Positions 49,803-58,704 of a stretch of 64,000 nt of DNA are shown here, one piece after another. The notes under the pieces were generated by a model, which saw nothing but the letters and a program-made list of their open reading frames with translations, did no database searches and was not told the DNA's origin. Each line of letters starts with the position of its first letter. The first letter of the stretch is position 1. Origin of the DNA: Rikenellaceae bacterium (lineage in GTDB: Bacteria; Bacteroidota; Bacteroidia; Bacteroidales; Rikenellaceae); contig SUZM01000006.1 in the NCBI GenBank assembly GCA_015059965.1, forward strand, positions 40,066-104,065, read 5' to 3'. The translations under genes were made by a program, and so were the position numbers.

Positions 49803-50369
49803 CTACTTGATGCGCTCGTAGTACTCGCGGGTGCGGGTATCTACGCGGATCTTGTCGCCCGTGTTGATGAACAGGGGAACGCGGATCTCGGCACCGGTGT
49901 TTACCGTAGCGGCCTTGAGCGAGTTGGTCGAAGCCGTATCGCCACGCACGCCGGGCTCGGTGTAGGTTACCTCCATATCGACGATCGGGGGCAGCTCGGC
50001 CGAGAGGACGGTCTCCTTCTCGGTGTGGAACATCACCTCCACAATCTGACCATCGGCCATCAGGTCGTAGTTCGTGATCAGGTTCTTGTCGATGTTGATC
50101 TCCTCGAAGGTCTCGGTGTGCATGAAGTGGGCACCCAGATCATCCTCATAGGTGAACTGGTAGGGGCGACGCTCCACGCGCACGGGCTCGATCTTCGAAC
50201 CGGCCGAGAAGGTGTTCTCCAGTACGCGGCCGTTCTCGAGGTTCTTGAGCTTGGTACGCACGAAAGCCGGACCCTTGCCGGGCTTTACATGCTGGAAGTC
50301 GATAATCTGAACGGTCTTGCCATCGAGCTCGATGCACATACCGATTTTGATGTCAGCAGTTGTTGCCAT
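49803..50369 (-). CDS. efp: translation elongation factor P
   Basis: A 188-residue EF-P with three beta domains. The modification-site loop is HVKPGKGPAF with Lys32. Domain II (YQFTYEDDLGAHFMHTETFEE) and domain III (GDTASTNSLKAATVNTGAEIRVPLFINTGDKIRVDTRTREY) are complete. It relieves ribosome stalling at polyproline. The modifying enzyme is not in the window. Confidence 0.96.
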   Translation of the reverse strand: MATTADIKIGMCIELDGKTVQIIDFQHVKPGKGPAFVRTKLKNLENGRVLENTFSAGSKIEPVRVERRPYQFTYEDDLGAHFMHTETFEEINIDKNLITNYDLMADGQIVEVMFHTEKETVLSAELPPIVDMEVTYTEPGVRGDTASTNSLKAATVNTGAEIRVPLFINTGDKIRVDTRTREYYERIK

Positions 50370-50406
50370 AGTGTATCTGTTTTTTAAGTTATTGATTTCG
50401 CGGGCA

Positions 50407-50452
50407 CAAAGATAGAAATAAATTCACAATTCACAATTCACAATTCACAATT
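50407..50452 (-). promoter_or_regulatory. efp promoter embedded in an ATTCACA array
   Basis: Minus strand ATTG (50437-50434, inside the array), 19-nt spacer, TATCTTTG (50414-50407). Four ATTCACA heptads occupy 50422-50449. No gene in 50453-50641. Confidence 0.6.
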
Positions 50453-50641
50453 ATTTTTTTGTGTCCTCGATTTTTTCGCAAAAGCCTCTTCTCTTTGCCC
50501 GATGTCGGGTACCGCCGGCCCGGGTGAGGAGCCCCGAAACGGGGCTGACGGGAGCCTTGACCCCGGCCGAAATTTCCCATGGCATCTCCAACTAAAAAAA
50601 TGAATAGGAAAAAATGAATAGAAAATTTTGAATGGCTTCTC

Positions 50642-51193
50642 TTACTTCTCCCCCCAGGTGAAGCGTTCGCCCTCGAGGCCGAGCAGGGCGCACACCCGTT
50701 CGGTTACGGAGCGGCAGAGGCTCTCGATCGTGTCGGGGCGGGCGTAGAAGGAGGGGGCGGCGGGCAGGATGATGGCCCCGGCCTCGGTGAGGGTCGTCAG
50801 GTTGCGCAGGTGGATGAGGGAGAGGGGGGTCTCGCGTAGCACAAGGATCAGCCGCCTGCGCTCCTTGAGCATCACGTCGGCCGCCCGTTCAATAAGGCTT
50901 TGCGAGATGCCCGCGGCAATGCGGCCTGCGGTGCCGACCGATGCGGGGCAGATAACCATCGCCTCCCAACGTGCCGAGCCGCTGGCCGGAGAGCGGAAGA
51001 GGTCCCGGTTCTCCATGCGCTCGATCTTGGGGTGGTGGGGCAGGGTGATCCCCTCGAGGGCAGCCACCTCCGAGGCGTGTGTGCTCTCGATCAGGGCGAT
51101 CTGCTCCACCTCGGGGTTTTCGATCAGCTCTTCGAGCAGCTGGCGGGCGTAGATCGCTCCGCTGGCGGCAGTTACGGCTACGATTATCTTCAT
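50642..51193 (-). CDS. ubiX: flavin prenyltransferase UbiX
   Basis: A 183-residue UbiX/Pad1-type protein that prenylates FMN to make the cofactor of UbiD decarboxylases. VAVTAASGAIYARQLLEEL, the Ser/Ala-rich loop WEAMVICPASVGTAGRIAAGISQSLIERAADV and RRLILVLRETPLSLIHLRNL are diagnostic. No ubiD gene is adjacent. It follows the FmdE-like gene by 205 bp in the same direction; a GC-rich hairpin (51287-51312) lies between. Confidence 0.94.
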   Translation of the reverse strand: MKIIVAVTAASGAIYARQLLEELIENPEVEQIALIESTHASEVAALEGITLPHHPKIERMENRDLFRSPASGSARWEAMVICPASVGTAGRIAAGISQSLIERAADVMLKERRRLILVLRETPLSLIHLRNLTTLTEAGAIILPAAPSFYARPDTIESLCRSVTERVCALLGLEGERFTWGEK

Positions 51194-51398
51194 CCTTGTT
51201 CGTTTTTGCTCCGTAAAAGTACAAAAATTATTCGTAGCCGCGCGCCGCGCGGATTGAAATTTGCTTTTTTTTGAGCCGTTTTGGCTCTCGGGGGCTCTCT
51301 TTTACCCCCGAGGGCCTCGCCCCCCCCCAAAAATCCCGGGCCGGGGGACTCGATCCCGGAGATCGCGGAGGCGATCTTGTCGATCTGGGGGCCGGCGG

Positions 51399-52001
51399 TT
51401 AGCGGGCAGCCTCTCCGCCTGACTTCGGCGGATGCTCGGCAACCCTCTCGAAGATCTCGTGGCGGTCGAATTCGAGCCAGTAGCGCAGGGCCAGGCGGCG
51501 GATGTACGCCCAGTAGCCATTCGAGCGCAGGCCGTGTTGTTTGCGGCCGAGCGCGATGTCGGCTGCAATTTGCCGGGCTGTCTGCTCTTTGAGGGTCAGC
51601 AGCACGCGCCCCTCGCCCTTGCAGAAGAGGGCTTTGGCTGCTGCGGGCTCTCCCTCGCAGAGCCGAATGGTCCCATGGCCGAGTGTGGCCCCCGTCGAGG
51701 TCTGGAGGCCGTCGTTGAGGCAACTCAGCGGAGTCGCGGAGCCGGCGTAGGAGAGTACCGTCAGCGGCTCATCGCCTGCGGGGAACTGTTCCAGGGCGAG
51801 GCAGCCCATCTTGACCCCCAGCAGGGAGTAGATCCCCAGGTGGCCGTGCAGTTCGTTGGTGAGCACCGCCGCCCGCCACTCGCTCATCCCGTAGCGGAGA
51901 ATCAGCGGCTGAATCAGGGGGCGCACATCCTTCACATAGATCCCCTCGCTTAGGGGAAAGTCGTCGAAGACCACGCTTCGATCTTTGGCAGCTATTACCA
52001 T
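51399..52001 (-). CDS. FmdE-domain protein
   Basis: A 200-residue protein. LTNELHGHLGIYSLLGVKMGCLALE matches the core of the FmdE family (formylmethanofuran dehydrogenase subunit E-like), which often carries a metal-binding Cys and His. The stretch GLQTSTGATLGHGTIRLCEG is also FmdE-like. The C-terminal zinc ribbon of some members is missing. Bacteria without methanogenesis use FmdE proteins in unknown, probably metal- or cofactor-related roles. Possibly co-transcribed with ubiX. Confidence 0.8.
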   Translation of the reverse strand: MVIAAKDRSVVFDDFPLSEGIYVKDVRPLIQPLILRYGMSEWRAAVLTNELHGHLGIYSLLGVKMGCLALEQFPAGDEPLTVLSYAGSATPLSCLNDGLQTSTGATLGHGTIRLCEGEPAAAKALFCKGEGRVLLTLKEQTARQIAADIALGRKQHGLRSNGYWAYIRRLALRYWLEFDRHEIFERVAEHPPKSGGEAAR

Positions 52002-52118
52002 ATTTACATATCTGATTTATCGCTCTCCGATCCAAACAACAAAGGTGCCACACGGGAGCGCGCGAGGGGGCTTTTGCAAGATTTTTTCTGCATGGGCCAT
52101 TTTCCGCAGATTTTTCAC

Positions 52119-52126
52119 TACCTTTG
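52119..52126 (+). promoter_or_regulatory. probable -7 box of the symporter gene
   Basis: TACCTTTG 34 bp upstream of the symporter ATG; the -33 region is not a clear match. Confidence 0.45.
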
Positions 52127-52160
52127 CAATGAAAACAACTACTGACCGTTTATCACAAGT

Positions 52161-53366
52161 ATGAAAAAACTCTTTAAGAACCTCGGCGTATGGATCCTCA
52201 TTGCCATGCTTGCCGGTATTGTTGCGGGTGTGGTGCTCGGACCCTCGGCCGCAGCGTTGAAGCCCTTGGGTGATCTTTTTATTCAGCTCATCAAGATGCT
52301 GGTGGTGCCCCTGGTGGCGATCTCCATCATCTCGGGAGCCGCTACGCTCGGCGACTCGAAGTCGGCCGGACGAATCGGTGTCATCAGCATCGGCTACATC
52401 CTGCTCACAACGCTTATCAGCGTGCTGCTGGCCATTGGAGCCGGTGAGCTCTTCCGTCCGGGTGCAGGCCTGGATGCCGGACAGCTTGCGGGGCTGATCA
52501 CTACCGGCGGAGATGCCGGCACGGCCCCCGTGCTCTCGTTCTGGGATACGGTGATCGGGATGATCCCGGCCAACCCCATTCAGGCATTTGCCGAGGGGAA
52601 CATCCTGCAGATCATTGTCTTCGGCTTGTTCCTCGGCTTCGGAATCTCGACCCTGAACGGCGACAAGCGCCTGAAGGTGGTCAATGGACTGAACTATCTG
52701 CTCGAGGCCCTGATCTGGTGTATCGGGAAGGTGATGTATGTGGCACCGTTTGGAGTCTTCGGCCTCATGGCCGATGCCACGGGAACCTTCGGATTCTCCA
52801 TCCTGCTCCAGATCGCCAACCTGGTCTGGGTCGATCTGCTGGTCGTATTCGTTATGGGCCTTTTGGTCTATCCCGCAACCCTGATCCTCTTCTCGCGGGT
52901 CAAGGTGCGTGACTTCTTCCGTGCGATGCTCAAACCCCAGATCATCGCCTTCTCGACCGCCTCGTCGATGGCTACGCTGCCGGTGAATATGGAGGTGTGC
53001 GAGAACGAACTGAAACTCTCGAAGCAGACCACGGGCTTTGTCCTCCCGTTGGGGGCCACGATCAACATGTCGGGCAATGCGATATACTACACGCTGGTGG
53101 CCCTCTTCTTTGCGCAGCTCTATGGCATCGAGCTCTCGATGGCCCAGTATGTCACCATCGCTCTGGTCTCGACCCTCGGCTCGATCGGCCAGGCCGGAGT
53201 CCCGGGGCCCACGCTGATGGTGGTGGCTGTGCTGGTGGGTGCCGGTATCCCTATCGAGGGGCTTCCGCTGCTCTATGCTCTGGATCGTATCTTCGATATG
53301 GTGCGCACGACACTCAACATCACGGGCGATGCGGCTTGCGCAGCCGTTACCGACCGTTTCGCTTAA
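52161..53366 (+). CDS. dicarboxylate/amino acid:cation symporter
   Basis: A 401-residue DAACS transporter. The Ser-rich hairpin STASSMATLPVNMEVCE, the NMDGT-like motif appearing as GATINMSGNAIYYTLVALFFAQ, and the second hairpin STLGSIGQAGVPGPTLMVVA are in order. Eight membrane helices precede and surround them. It imports glutamate, aspartate or C4-dicarboxylates with Na+ or H+; the NMSGN variant leaves the substrate open. Single-gene unit closed by a strong bidirectional terminator. Confidence 0.93.
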   Translation: MKKLFKNLGVWILIAMLAGIVAGVVLGPSAAALKPLGDLFIQLIKMLVVPLVAISIISGAATLGDSKSAGRIGVISIGYILLTTLISVLLAIGAGELFRPGAGLDAGQLAGLITTGGDAGTAPVLSFWDTVIGMIPANPIQAFAEGNILQIIVFGLFLGFGISTLNGDKRLKVVNGLNYLLEALIWCIGKVMYVAPFGVFGLMADATGTFGFSILLQIANLVWVDLLVVFVMGLLVYPATLILFSRVKVRDFFRAMLKPQIIAFSTASSMATLPVNMEVCENELKLSKQTTGFVLPLGATINMSGNAIYYTLVALFFAQLYGIELSMAQYVTIALVSTLGSIGQAGVPGPTLMVVAVLVGAGIPIEGLPLLYALDRIFDMVRTTLNITGDAACAAVTDRFA

Positions 53367-53386
53367 CTTAAATAGGGAAATAAATA

Positions 53387-53423
53387 CCAGAGGCTGTCCG
53401 GCATTGAGTCGGACAGCCTCTGG
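53387..53423. terminator. bidirectional terminator
   Basis: Perfect 14-bp arms CCAGAGGCTGTCCG / CGGACAGCCTCTGG. Shares the GAGGCTGTC stem with the hairpins at 3468 and 6614. Lies between convergent genes. Confidence 0.85.
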
Positions 53424-53426
53424 TGT

Positions 53427-53834
53427 TTAGGCACAGCGCGTACCATCGCGATACAGCAACCGCTCGAGTTGCGGGTCGGCAGTCGCACACACTTCGGCCT
53501 TCTGCCTGAGCTGTGCGGCACGCTCTGCGAGGATCGAGCGCCATTTGCTGTGGGCGGGGGATTTGCGGGCCCCCTCCGTGGCAACTTCGGCCCCCTTCAG
53601 GTAGGCCTTCACGGCTGCAGCGGAGCTCACGCAGGCCGACAGGAAGTCCCCTTTGCGCTCCAACTCCACGGAGACCGGATGGGCGTAACGCTCCACCCGG
53701 GAGTACCTCTTCCGAAGCGTCGTGATGCGACGATCGTAATCGGCGGCCATCTCGTCAGAGAGCTCGCGGTCCATGTTCAGCCGGTGGCCCTCCATGCTGG
53801 CTACCAGTCGGTAAAAGGTTGGATTGTTTTTCAT
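53427..53834 (-). CDS. hypothetical protein
   Basis: A 135-residue soluble, mostly helical protein rich in Arg, Glu and Ala (ELSDEMAADYDRRITTLRKRYSRVERY, SILAERAAQLRQKAEVC). No signal or membrane segment, and no family recognised. GC content is like its neighbours. The stop lies 4 bp from the shared terminator, supporting that it is real. The stretch 53835-54106 upstream shows no further gene or clear promoter. Confidence 0.55.
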   Translation of the reverse strand: MKNNPTFYRLVASMEGHRLNMDRELSDEMAADYDRRITTLRKRYSRVERYAHPVSVELERKGDFLSACVSSAAAVKAYLKGAEVATEGARKSPAHSKWRSILAERAAQLRQKAEVCATADPQLERLLYRDGTRCA

Positions 53835-54106
53835 GATACACTATACATTTAAGTTTGACATTTTTTATTCGCGACCATCGAATCCGTCCCTTTTGCCGGC
53901 GTGAAGATACAACATCTCCGCCTGCGGGGTGTGGGCCCGACAGCCTGCGAATCTCTCTAAATGCTGAAAATATAGTGTCTTGATCTATTGCTTAGGTCTG
54001 CATATTTGGGGCAGAAAGCTTTTCGCAAAGATACGAAAAAAATCCGACTTTTCAAAAAATAAGAGAAAAGTCGGGGTGTGCAAGCGATCGAAAAGGGGTG
54101 TTTTGC

Positions 54107-55015
54107 TTATTCGGTCGGCTCAAGCCAGGCAATCACCTCCTCGTATTGCGTGGGGTGAAACCAGCGGATCGCCTCATCGCGCCGAAACCAGGTGAGTTGG
54201 CGCTTGGCATAGCGGCGTGAGTTGCGTTTGATCAGCTCCACGGCCTCCTCGCGCGTGATCTCGCCATCGAAGTATTGGAAGAGCTCCTTGTAGCCTACGG
54301 TTTGCAGGGAGTTGAGGTGGCGCAGGGGATAGACCCTCCGCGCTTCGGCTTCGAGCCCCTGCTCCATCATCAGCTCCACGCGGCGGTTGATTCGCTCGTA
54401 GAGCTCCTCACGCGGCATATCGACCCCCACCTTCTGGATCTCGAAGTTGCGACTCCTCCGTTCGCCTGTGCGCAACTCGGAGTAGGGTCGTCCCGTGCTG
54501 CGGCACACCTCCAATGCCCGCAGTACGCGCGCCGGATTCTGCCGGTCCACCTGTGCCCAATAGGCCGGGTCGCGCTCCCGCAGCTCCTCGGTCAGGGTCT
54601 CTAACCCCTCTGCGCGGAGCTTTTCGGCCAGGGCCTGGCGGATCGTCTCATCGGCTTCGGGCAGATCGTCCATCCCCTCGCACAGGGCCTGCACATAGAG
54701 TCCCGAGCCCCCGACGGCCACCACCGTGTCGTGTGTTTGGAAGAGACGCTCGAGAATCTCCAGGGCCAGCACCTCGTAGCTGCCGCAGTTCAACCCCTCC
54801 TCCAGATCGTGCGAGGCTATCAGGTGGTGCTCGGCGGCCTGCAGCTGGTCGGGTGTGGGCTGGGCCGTTCCGATCGGAATTCCGCGGTAGAACTGCCGCG
54901 AATCGGTCGAGAGGATCGGCGCCGAGAAGTGACGGGCCAGACGAATGCTCAGATCCGTCTTCCCCGATCCCGTCGGGCCCACGACCACCAGAAGCTTTTT
55001 CAATTTACGATTCAC
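54107..55015 (-). CDS. miaA: tRNA dimethylallyltransferase
   Basis: A 302-residue MiaA that adds a dimethylallyl group to A37 of tRNAs reading UNN codons. P-loop GPTGSGKTDLSIRLA, STDSRQFYRGIPIGTAQP, VGGSGLYVQALCEGMDDLP and the C-terminal TVGYKELFQYFDGE..RRYAKRQLTWFRRD are all present. The start is a GTG at 55015 that lies inside an ATTCACA/ATTTACG heptad pair; a TTG three codons later is the alternative. Confidence 0.94.
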   Translation of the reverse strand: MNRKLKKLLVVVGPTGSGKTDLSIRLARHFSAPILSTDSRQFYRGIPIGTAQPTPDQLQAAEHHLIASHDLEEGLNCGSYEVLALEILERLFQTHDTVVAVGGSGLYVQALCEGMDDLPEADETIRQALAEKLRAEGLETLTEELRERDPAYWAQVDRQNPARVLRALEVCRSTGRPYSELRTGERRSRNFEIQKVGVDMPREELYERINRRVELMMEQGLEAEARRVYPLRHLNSLQTVGYKELFQYFDGEITREEAVELIKRNSRRYAKRQLTWFRRDEAIRWFHPTQYEEVIAWLEPTE

Positions 55016-55088
55016 AATTAAACCGATGGAACTGAAGAGTTTATGAGGAGGGCAATTCCTTATATCTCATCGACTCGCTCATTCGACC

Positions 55089-55610
55089 CTAATACCTGTA
55101 CTCGTCGTCGTAGTTGTCGTCCCCCTCGAAGTCGCTGTAACCCCCCATCATCTCCTCGAAGATCGAACCTTCGTCTTCGGCCAGCCCGGCCTCGTATTGG
55201 TCGGGGGTGGCCCCATGGGCAAAGGCCTCGCGCGGGTAGGTAAAGTCGGGATCGGCGGCCACCACATCCATCAGCTCGAGGTAGTAGGCGCGATCTCCGA
55301 AGAGGTCGAACTGGTAGATCAGTCGATCGTGCACATGGCGCATGATCTGCTGCAGCTCGACCTGCTCCATGGCCCGGGGGGCCTGCTCGTCCTCGGCATC
55401 GCCCAACCCCATATCCATGAGCGTAAATTCGCGGAGCTTCTCCCAGCGATCATCGGCCGTGTAAAATGAGACCATCCCCTCTTCATACTCAAGGGTCTCG
55501 CGAATGAAGTCGTGGAGGGAGAGAAGGGTCATCGAGGCCGGCACCTCATAGTCGCGCACGAAGTGGTCGTTTTCGTCGCTGAGCATTCTGAATTTGAAAA
55601 TTACTGCCAT
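55089..55610 (-). CDS. PRiA4_ORF3-like (IS1096 TnpR-like) protein
   Basis: A 173-residue acidic protein. VIFKFRMLSDENDHFVRDYEVPASMTLLSLHDFIRETLEYE and LIYQFDLFGDRAYYLELMDV resemble the PF07929 plasmid pRiA4b ORF-3 domain; an acidic tail ends DDNYDDEYRY. Despite the name the family in Bacteroidota is chromosomal and not tied to transposition; function unknown. The ATG at 55610 follows a TATCTTTG box (minus strand, near 55636). The longer frame through the DoxX region is a shadow. Confidence 0.78.
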   Translation of the reverse strand: MAVIFKFRMLSDENDHFVRDYEVPASMTLLSLHDFIRETLEYEEGMVSFYTADDRWEKLREFTLMDMGLGDAEDEQAPRAMEQVELQQIMRHVHDRLIYQFDLFGDRAYYLELMDVVAADPDFTYPREAFAHGATPDQYEAGLAEDEGSIFEEMMGGYSDFEGDDNYDDEYRY

Positions 55611-55754
55611 AGTGCGTAGCTGTTGTTTGTTGGACAAAGATAGAAAATTTATCCCATAAAACCTACCTCGAGCGTGCGATTTCTCCCCTTCGGGAGTTAT
55701 TTTGGCACTATCCGTGCGGAGGGAGGGGGCGTAGAACCAATAAAATTCGCTGCC

Positions 55755-56210
55755 ATGTATCATCTGACACGCTTTCTCTTTCCCGTGCAGCCCCACGAGC
55801 GTTGGGCCTCGTGGCTCTTGCTGCTGCTTCGCCTCCTCTTCGGGGGGCTGTTGCTCGCCCACGGCATCGACAAGTGGATCCGTTTCGAGGAGCTGGAGCT
55901 CCACTTCCCCGACCCGCTGGCCGTCGGCAGCCGCTTTTCGCTCATGCTCTGCATCTTTGCCGAGGTCTTTTGTGCCGGCTTTGTGATCCTGGGCCTGCTC
56001 ACGCGCCTGATGCTTATCCCGATCGTGATTGCCCTGCTCGTGGCCCTCTTTGTCATCCACCACGGCCAGCCCTTCTTCTCGCGCGAGCTTCCGTTCATCT
56101 TCCTGAGCCTCTTCCTGCTGTTGATGCTCTTCGGCCCGGGCCGCTACTCCTTCGATGCCTGGATCGGCCGCCATACGGCCCCTCGCCTGCAGGATGCCAA
56201 TGCCCGATGA
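55755..56210 (+). CDS. DoxX-family membrane protein
   Basis: A 151-residue protein with four membrane helices. The core LLLLLRLLFGGLLLAHGIDKWIRF, then FPDPLAVGSRFSLMLCIFAEVFCAGFVILGLLTRL, matches DoxX/SURF4-like proteins (FPDPLG..S). Role uncertain: linked to redox or membrane stress in other bacteria. ATG at 55755 chosen by the family N terminus (MYHLTRFLFP). Confidence 0.86.
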   Translation: MYHLTRFLFPVQPHERWASWLLLLLRLLFGGLLLAHGIDKWIRFEELELHFPDPLAVGSRFSLMLCIFAEVFCAGFVILGLLTRLMLIPIVIALLVALFVIHHGQPFFSRELPFIFLSLFLLLMLFGPGRYSFDAWIGRHTAPRLQDANAR

Positions 56211-56321
56211 CCCTCTCGCCACCGGCAGTGGGCCAGGCTCCCTCGGGTGAATCTGCGCCTTGTGGCCATGGAGCCTAAAGACGAAAAAAAATGCCTTGCC
56301 GGCCAAAAATATGGGGCATCG

Positions 56322-56353
56322 CTTGGAAATGTGATCAGGGTTTACTATTTTTG
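56322..56353 (+). promoter_or_regulatory. nhaD promoter
   Basis: CTTG (56322-56325), 20-nt spacer, TATTTTTG (56346-56353). Leader about 75 nt. Confidence 0.65.
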
Positions 56354-56435
56354 TATGAGCAAGCGGGGCGGGGTAGGGGCTGCGCAGCCATAATCCCCCG
56401 CTTCCCGATGATGGAAACCTAAAAAATGTAGACTT

Positions 56436-57809
56436 ATGATCTTGTATTACCTGATGCCGATCATCTTTTTGGTCGGAATTCTGATGATCGCCTTCGAGGA
56501 TGCGATTCGCATCAACAAGGCGGCAACGGCCGTGGGCATGTCGATTCTCTTATGGCTGATTTTCCTTTTGGATGCTGCGGGGATCTTCTCGGCTCATCCG
56601 CCCGTACACCTGCAGGAGTTCTTGGTGGGATTCCCCCAGTTTGCCGAGCTCTCGACCGCCGAGTTGGCTTATGAATTCATCGAGTTCAAGCTGATCAACT
56701 CGCTCGGCGATGTGGCCACAACCCTCTTCTTTGTCTTGGGGTCGATGGCCATAATCGATATCGTGGACAGCCATGGCGGCTTCGGGGTGATCTCCTCGGC
56801 CATCAAGACCAATCGCCAGCGTAAGCTCCTCTGGATCTTGAGCTTTACCACCTTCTTCTTGTCGGTCTTGCTCGGAAACCTGGCCACCGTGATTGTGATG
56901 ATCGCCATTGCCCGCAAACTGATCCCCGAGCGCAATATGCGTCTTCTCTACTCCTCGATGATTATCGTGGCGGCCAATGCCGGTGGCTCGTGGTCGCCGA
57001 TCGGCGATGTGACGACTCTGCTGCTCTGGACGGGCGGCAACCTGACGGTGACACACCAGATGTCGAGCCTCTTCCTGCCGGCGGTGGTGATGATGCTTGT
57101 GCCGCTTACGGGATTGACCTTTATGCTCCCCAAGGAGGGGCTTGTTCAGGCTCCCCAGGCTGTCGAGGTGGGCGATAGCCGCATCGACCCGAAGTTCCGC
57201 AAGCGCATCCTGATCGTGGGCCTGGTCTCGCTGGCCCTGGTGCCCGTATTGCAGAGCCTGATTCAGTTGCCCCCCTTTATGGGCGTATTGCTGGGCCTGG
57301 TTGCCCTGTGGATCATGACCGATCGTCGCTATGCCGAGTCGCAGGACGAGGGGTTGCAGAATTTGCGCATGCACCGGGTGCTGATGCGCGTCGATATCTC
57401 GACCATCTTCTTCTTCCTGGGTATCCTGATGTCGGTCAATGCCCTCAATGCCACGGGTCAGCTGGCCATCCTGGCCAACTTCCTCAATGCCACCTTCTCC
57501 GACTCGAATATGATTGCGCTGGTGCTGGGTGTCTGCTCCTCGTTCCTCGACAATGTGGCCCTTGTCTCGGCTACGATGGGCATGTATCCCGTAGCGGCGA
57601 TGGGCGAGTTCGCCTGCAACAGCTCCTTCTGGACCTTCCTGGCCTACTGTGCCGTAACGGGCGGCTCGATCCTGATCATCGGCTCGGCGGCCGGCGTAAC
57701 GGTGATGGGCTTGGAGAAGATCTCGTTTGGCTACTACTTCAAGAAACTTTCGTGGCTGGTGCTGATCGGCTACTTTGTGGGGGCCGCGTTGTACCTGCTG
57801 ATAGCATAA
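56436..57809 (+). CDS. nhaD: NhaD-type Na+/H+ antiporter
   Basis: A 457-residue protein with 12 or so membrane helices of the ion transporter superfamily. AIIDIVDSHGGFGVISSAI, TVIVMIAIARKLIPE, AANAGGSWSPIGDVTTLLLWTGG, ATFSDSNMIALVLGVCSSFLDNVALV and GSAAGVTVMGLEKISFGYYFKK match NhaD, including the buried Asp, Thr and Ser residues. It exports sodium in exchange for protons. The SDR gene follows 6 bp downstream. Confidence 0.93.
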   Translation: MILYYLMPIIFLVGILMIAFEDAIRINKAATAVGMSILLWLIFLLDAAGIFSAHPPVHLQEFLVGFPQFAELSTAELAYEFIEFKLINSLGDVATTLFFVLGSMAIIDIVDSHGGFGVISSAIKTNRQRKLLWILSFTTFFLSVLLGNLATVIVMIAIARKLIPERNMRLLYSSMIIVAANAGGSWSPIGDVTTLLLWTGGNLTVTHQMSSLFLPAVVMMLVPLTGLTFMLPKEGLVQAPQAVEVGDSRIDPKFRKRILIVGLVSLALVPVLQSLIQLPPFMGVLLGLVALWIMTDRRYAESQDEGLQNLRMHRVLMRVDISTIFFFLGILMSVNALNATGQLAILANFLNATFSDSNMIALVLGVCSSFLDNVALVSATMGMYPVAAMGEFACNSSFWTFLAYCAVTGGSILIIGSAAGVTVMGLEKISFGYYFKKLSWLVLIGYFVGAALYLLIA

Positions 57810-57815
57810 ACCGAG

Positions 57816-58613
57816 ATGGGGCGTTGGGCATTGATCACCGGGGCCTCGTCGGGCATCGGAGCCTCCTTCTCGCGCCGGCTGGCCGAGGCGGGGTGGAACC
57901 TGGCGATGGTGAGCAACCGCGCGGAGGAGAATTGTGCCCTGGCCTCCCAACTCGAAACAACCTATGGGATCGAGGCAAAGTGTCTTTGCCTCGATCTTAC
58001 GCTTTCGGATGCCGCCGAAGAGCTCCATCGCTGGACAACGGAGCAGGCTGTCGTGCCGGATATCCTGATCAGCAATGCCGGGATGCTCCTCTTTGGAGTG
58101 CTCGAAAAGAGCGATCCGGAGCAGCTCGATCGTATCGTCGCCTTGCACTGCACCACGCCGACCAAACTCTGCCGCCTCTATGGGGCCGAGATGGCAGCCC
58201 GCGGTCGGGGCTATATCCTCTTAGTGAGCTCCATTACGGCCTGGATGCCCTATCCGACCATCGGGGCCTATGCCGCCACGAAGGGCTACTTAAAGAGCTT
58301 CGGACAGTCGCTCTGGTATGAGATGCGTGGCAAGGGGGTGGGGGTAACCACACTCTTCCCCTCGGCGGTCGATACCCCGCTCTATGACCTGGATCAGAAG
58401 GTGCGCCGTCGCCTTCGTCGCTTTGGCGTGATGCTCTCGGCCGACGAGGTGGCCCGCAAGGGGTTGAAGGCCCTCTTTGCGCATCGTCGTCGTTGCCTGC
58501 CCGGTTGGCTGACCAAACTCCTTGTGGCGATCTGCTGCCTGCTGCCCGCCTGGGCCCTTCTGCCGGTGTTGAGAATCCCCGCAGTGCGGAGAATAATGAG
58601 CAATGAGCAGTGA
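57816..58613 (+). CDS. short-chain dehydrogenase/reductase
   Basis: A 265-residue SDR. Nucleotide motif TGASSGIGASF at residues 8-18, ISNAG, catalytic Ser in LLVSSITAWMPY and the YAATK motif with Tyr and Lys, then an extended C terminus with a hydrophobic stretch (LLVAICCLLPAWALLPVL). It resembles the DltE-like classical SDRs; substrate unknown. Its last residues MSNEQ and stop codon are encoded by a heptad array, so the natural C terminus may have been replaced. Coupled to nhaD by 6-bp spacing. Confidence 0.88.
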   Translation: MGRWALITGASSGIGASFSRRLAEAGWNLAMVSNRAEENCALASQLETTYGIEAKCLCLDLTLSDAAEELHRWTTEQAVVPDILISNAGMLLFGVLEKSDPEQLDRIVALHCTTPTKLCRLYGAEMAARGRGYILLVSSITAWMPYPTIGAYAATKGYLKSFGQSLWYEMRGKGVGVTTLFPSAVDTPLYDLDQKVRRRLRRFGVMLSADEVARKGLKALFAHRRRCLPGWLTKLLVAICCLLPAWALLPVLRIPAVRRIMSNEQ

Positions 58614-58621
58614 GCAATGAA
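58595..58621. repeat. AATGAGC heptad array at the SDR 3' end
   Basis: AATGAGC-AATGAGC-AGTGAGC-AATGAAT. The SDR stop TGA (58611-58613) is inside the array. Confidence 0.75.
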
Positions 58622-58647
58622 TGGATTCTCTTAAGAGTATAAAATAT

Positions 58648-58677
58648 AAGAAGATGCGGGTTTCCCCGCATCTTCTT
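58648..58677. terminator. terminator between convergent genes
   Basis: AAGAAGATGCGGG / CCCGCATCTTCTT perfect 13-bp arms with a 4-nt loop. Confidence 0.88.
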
Positions 58678-58704
58678 GTATTGTGCTGTTCCTCTTCGCG
58701 CTCC

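Noticed and set aside
55089..55610. Insertion sequence implied by the IS1096 TnpR-like name
   Set aside because: The domain name is historical. No transposase, inverted ends or target duplication surround the gene.
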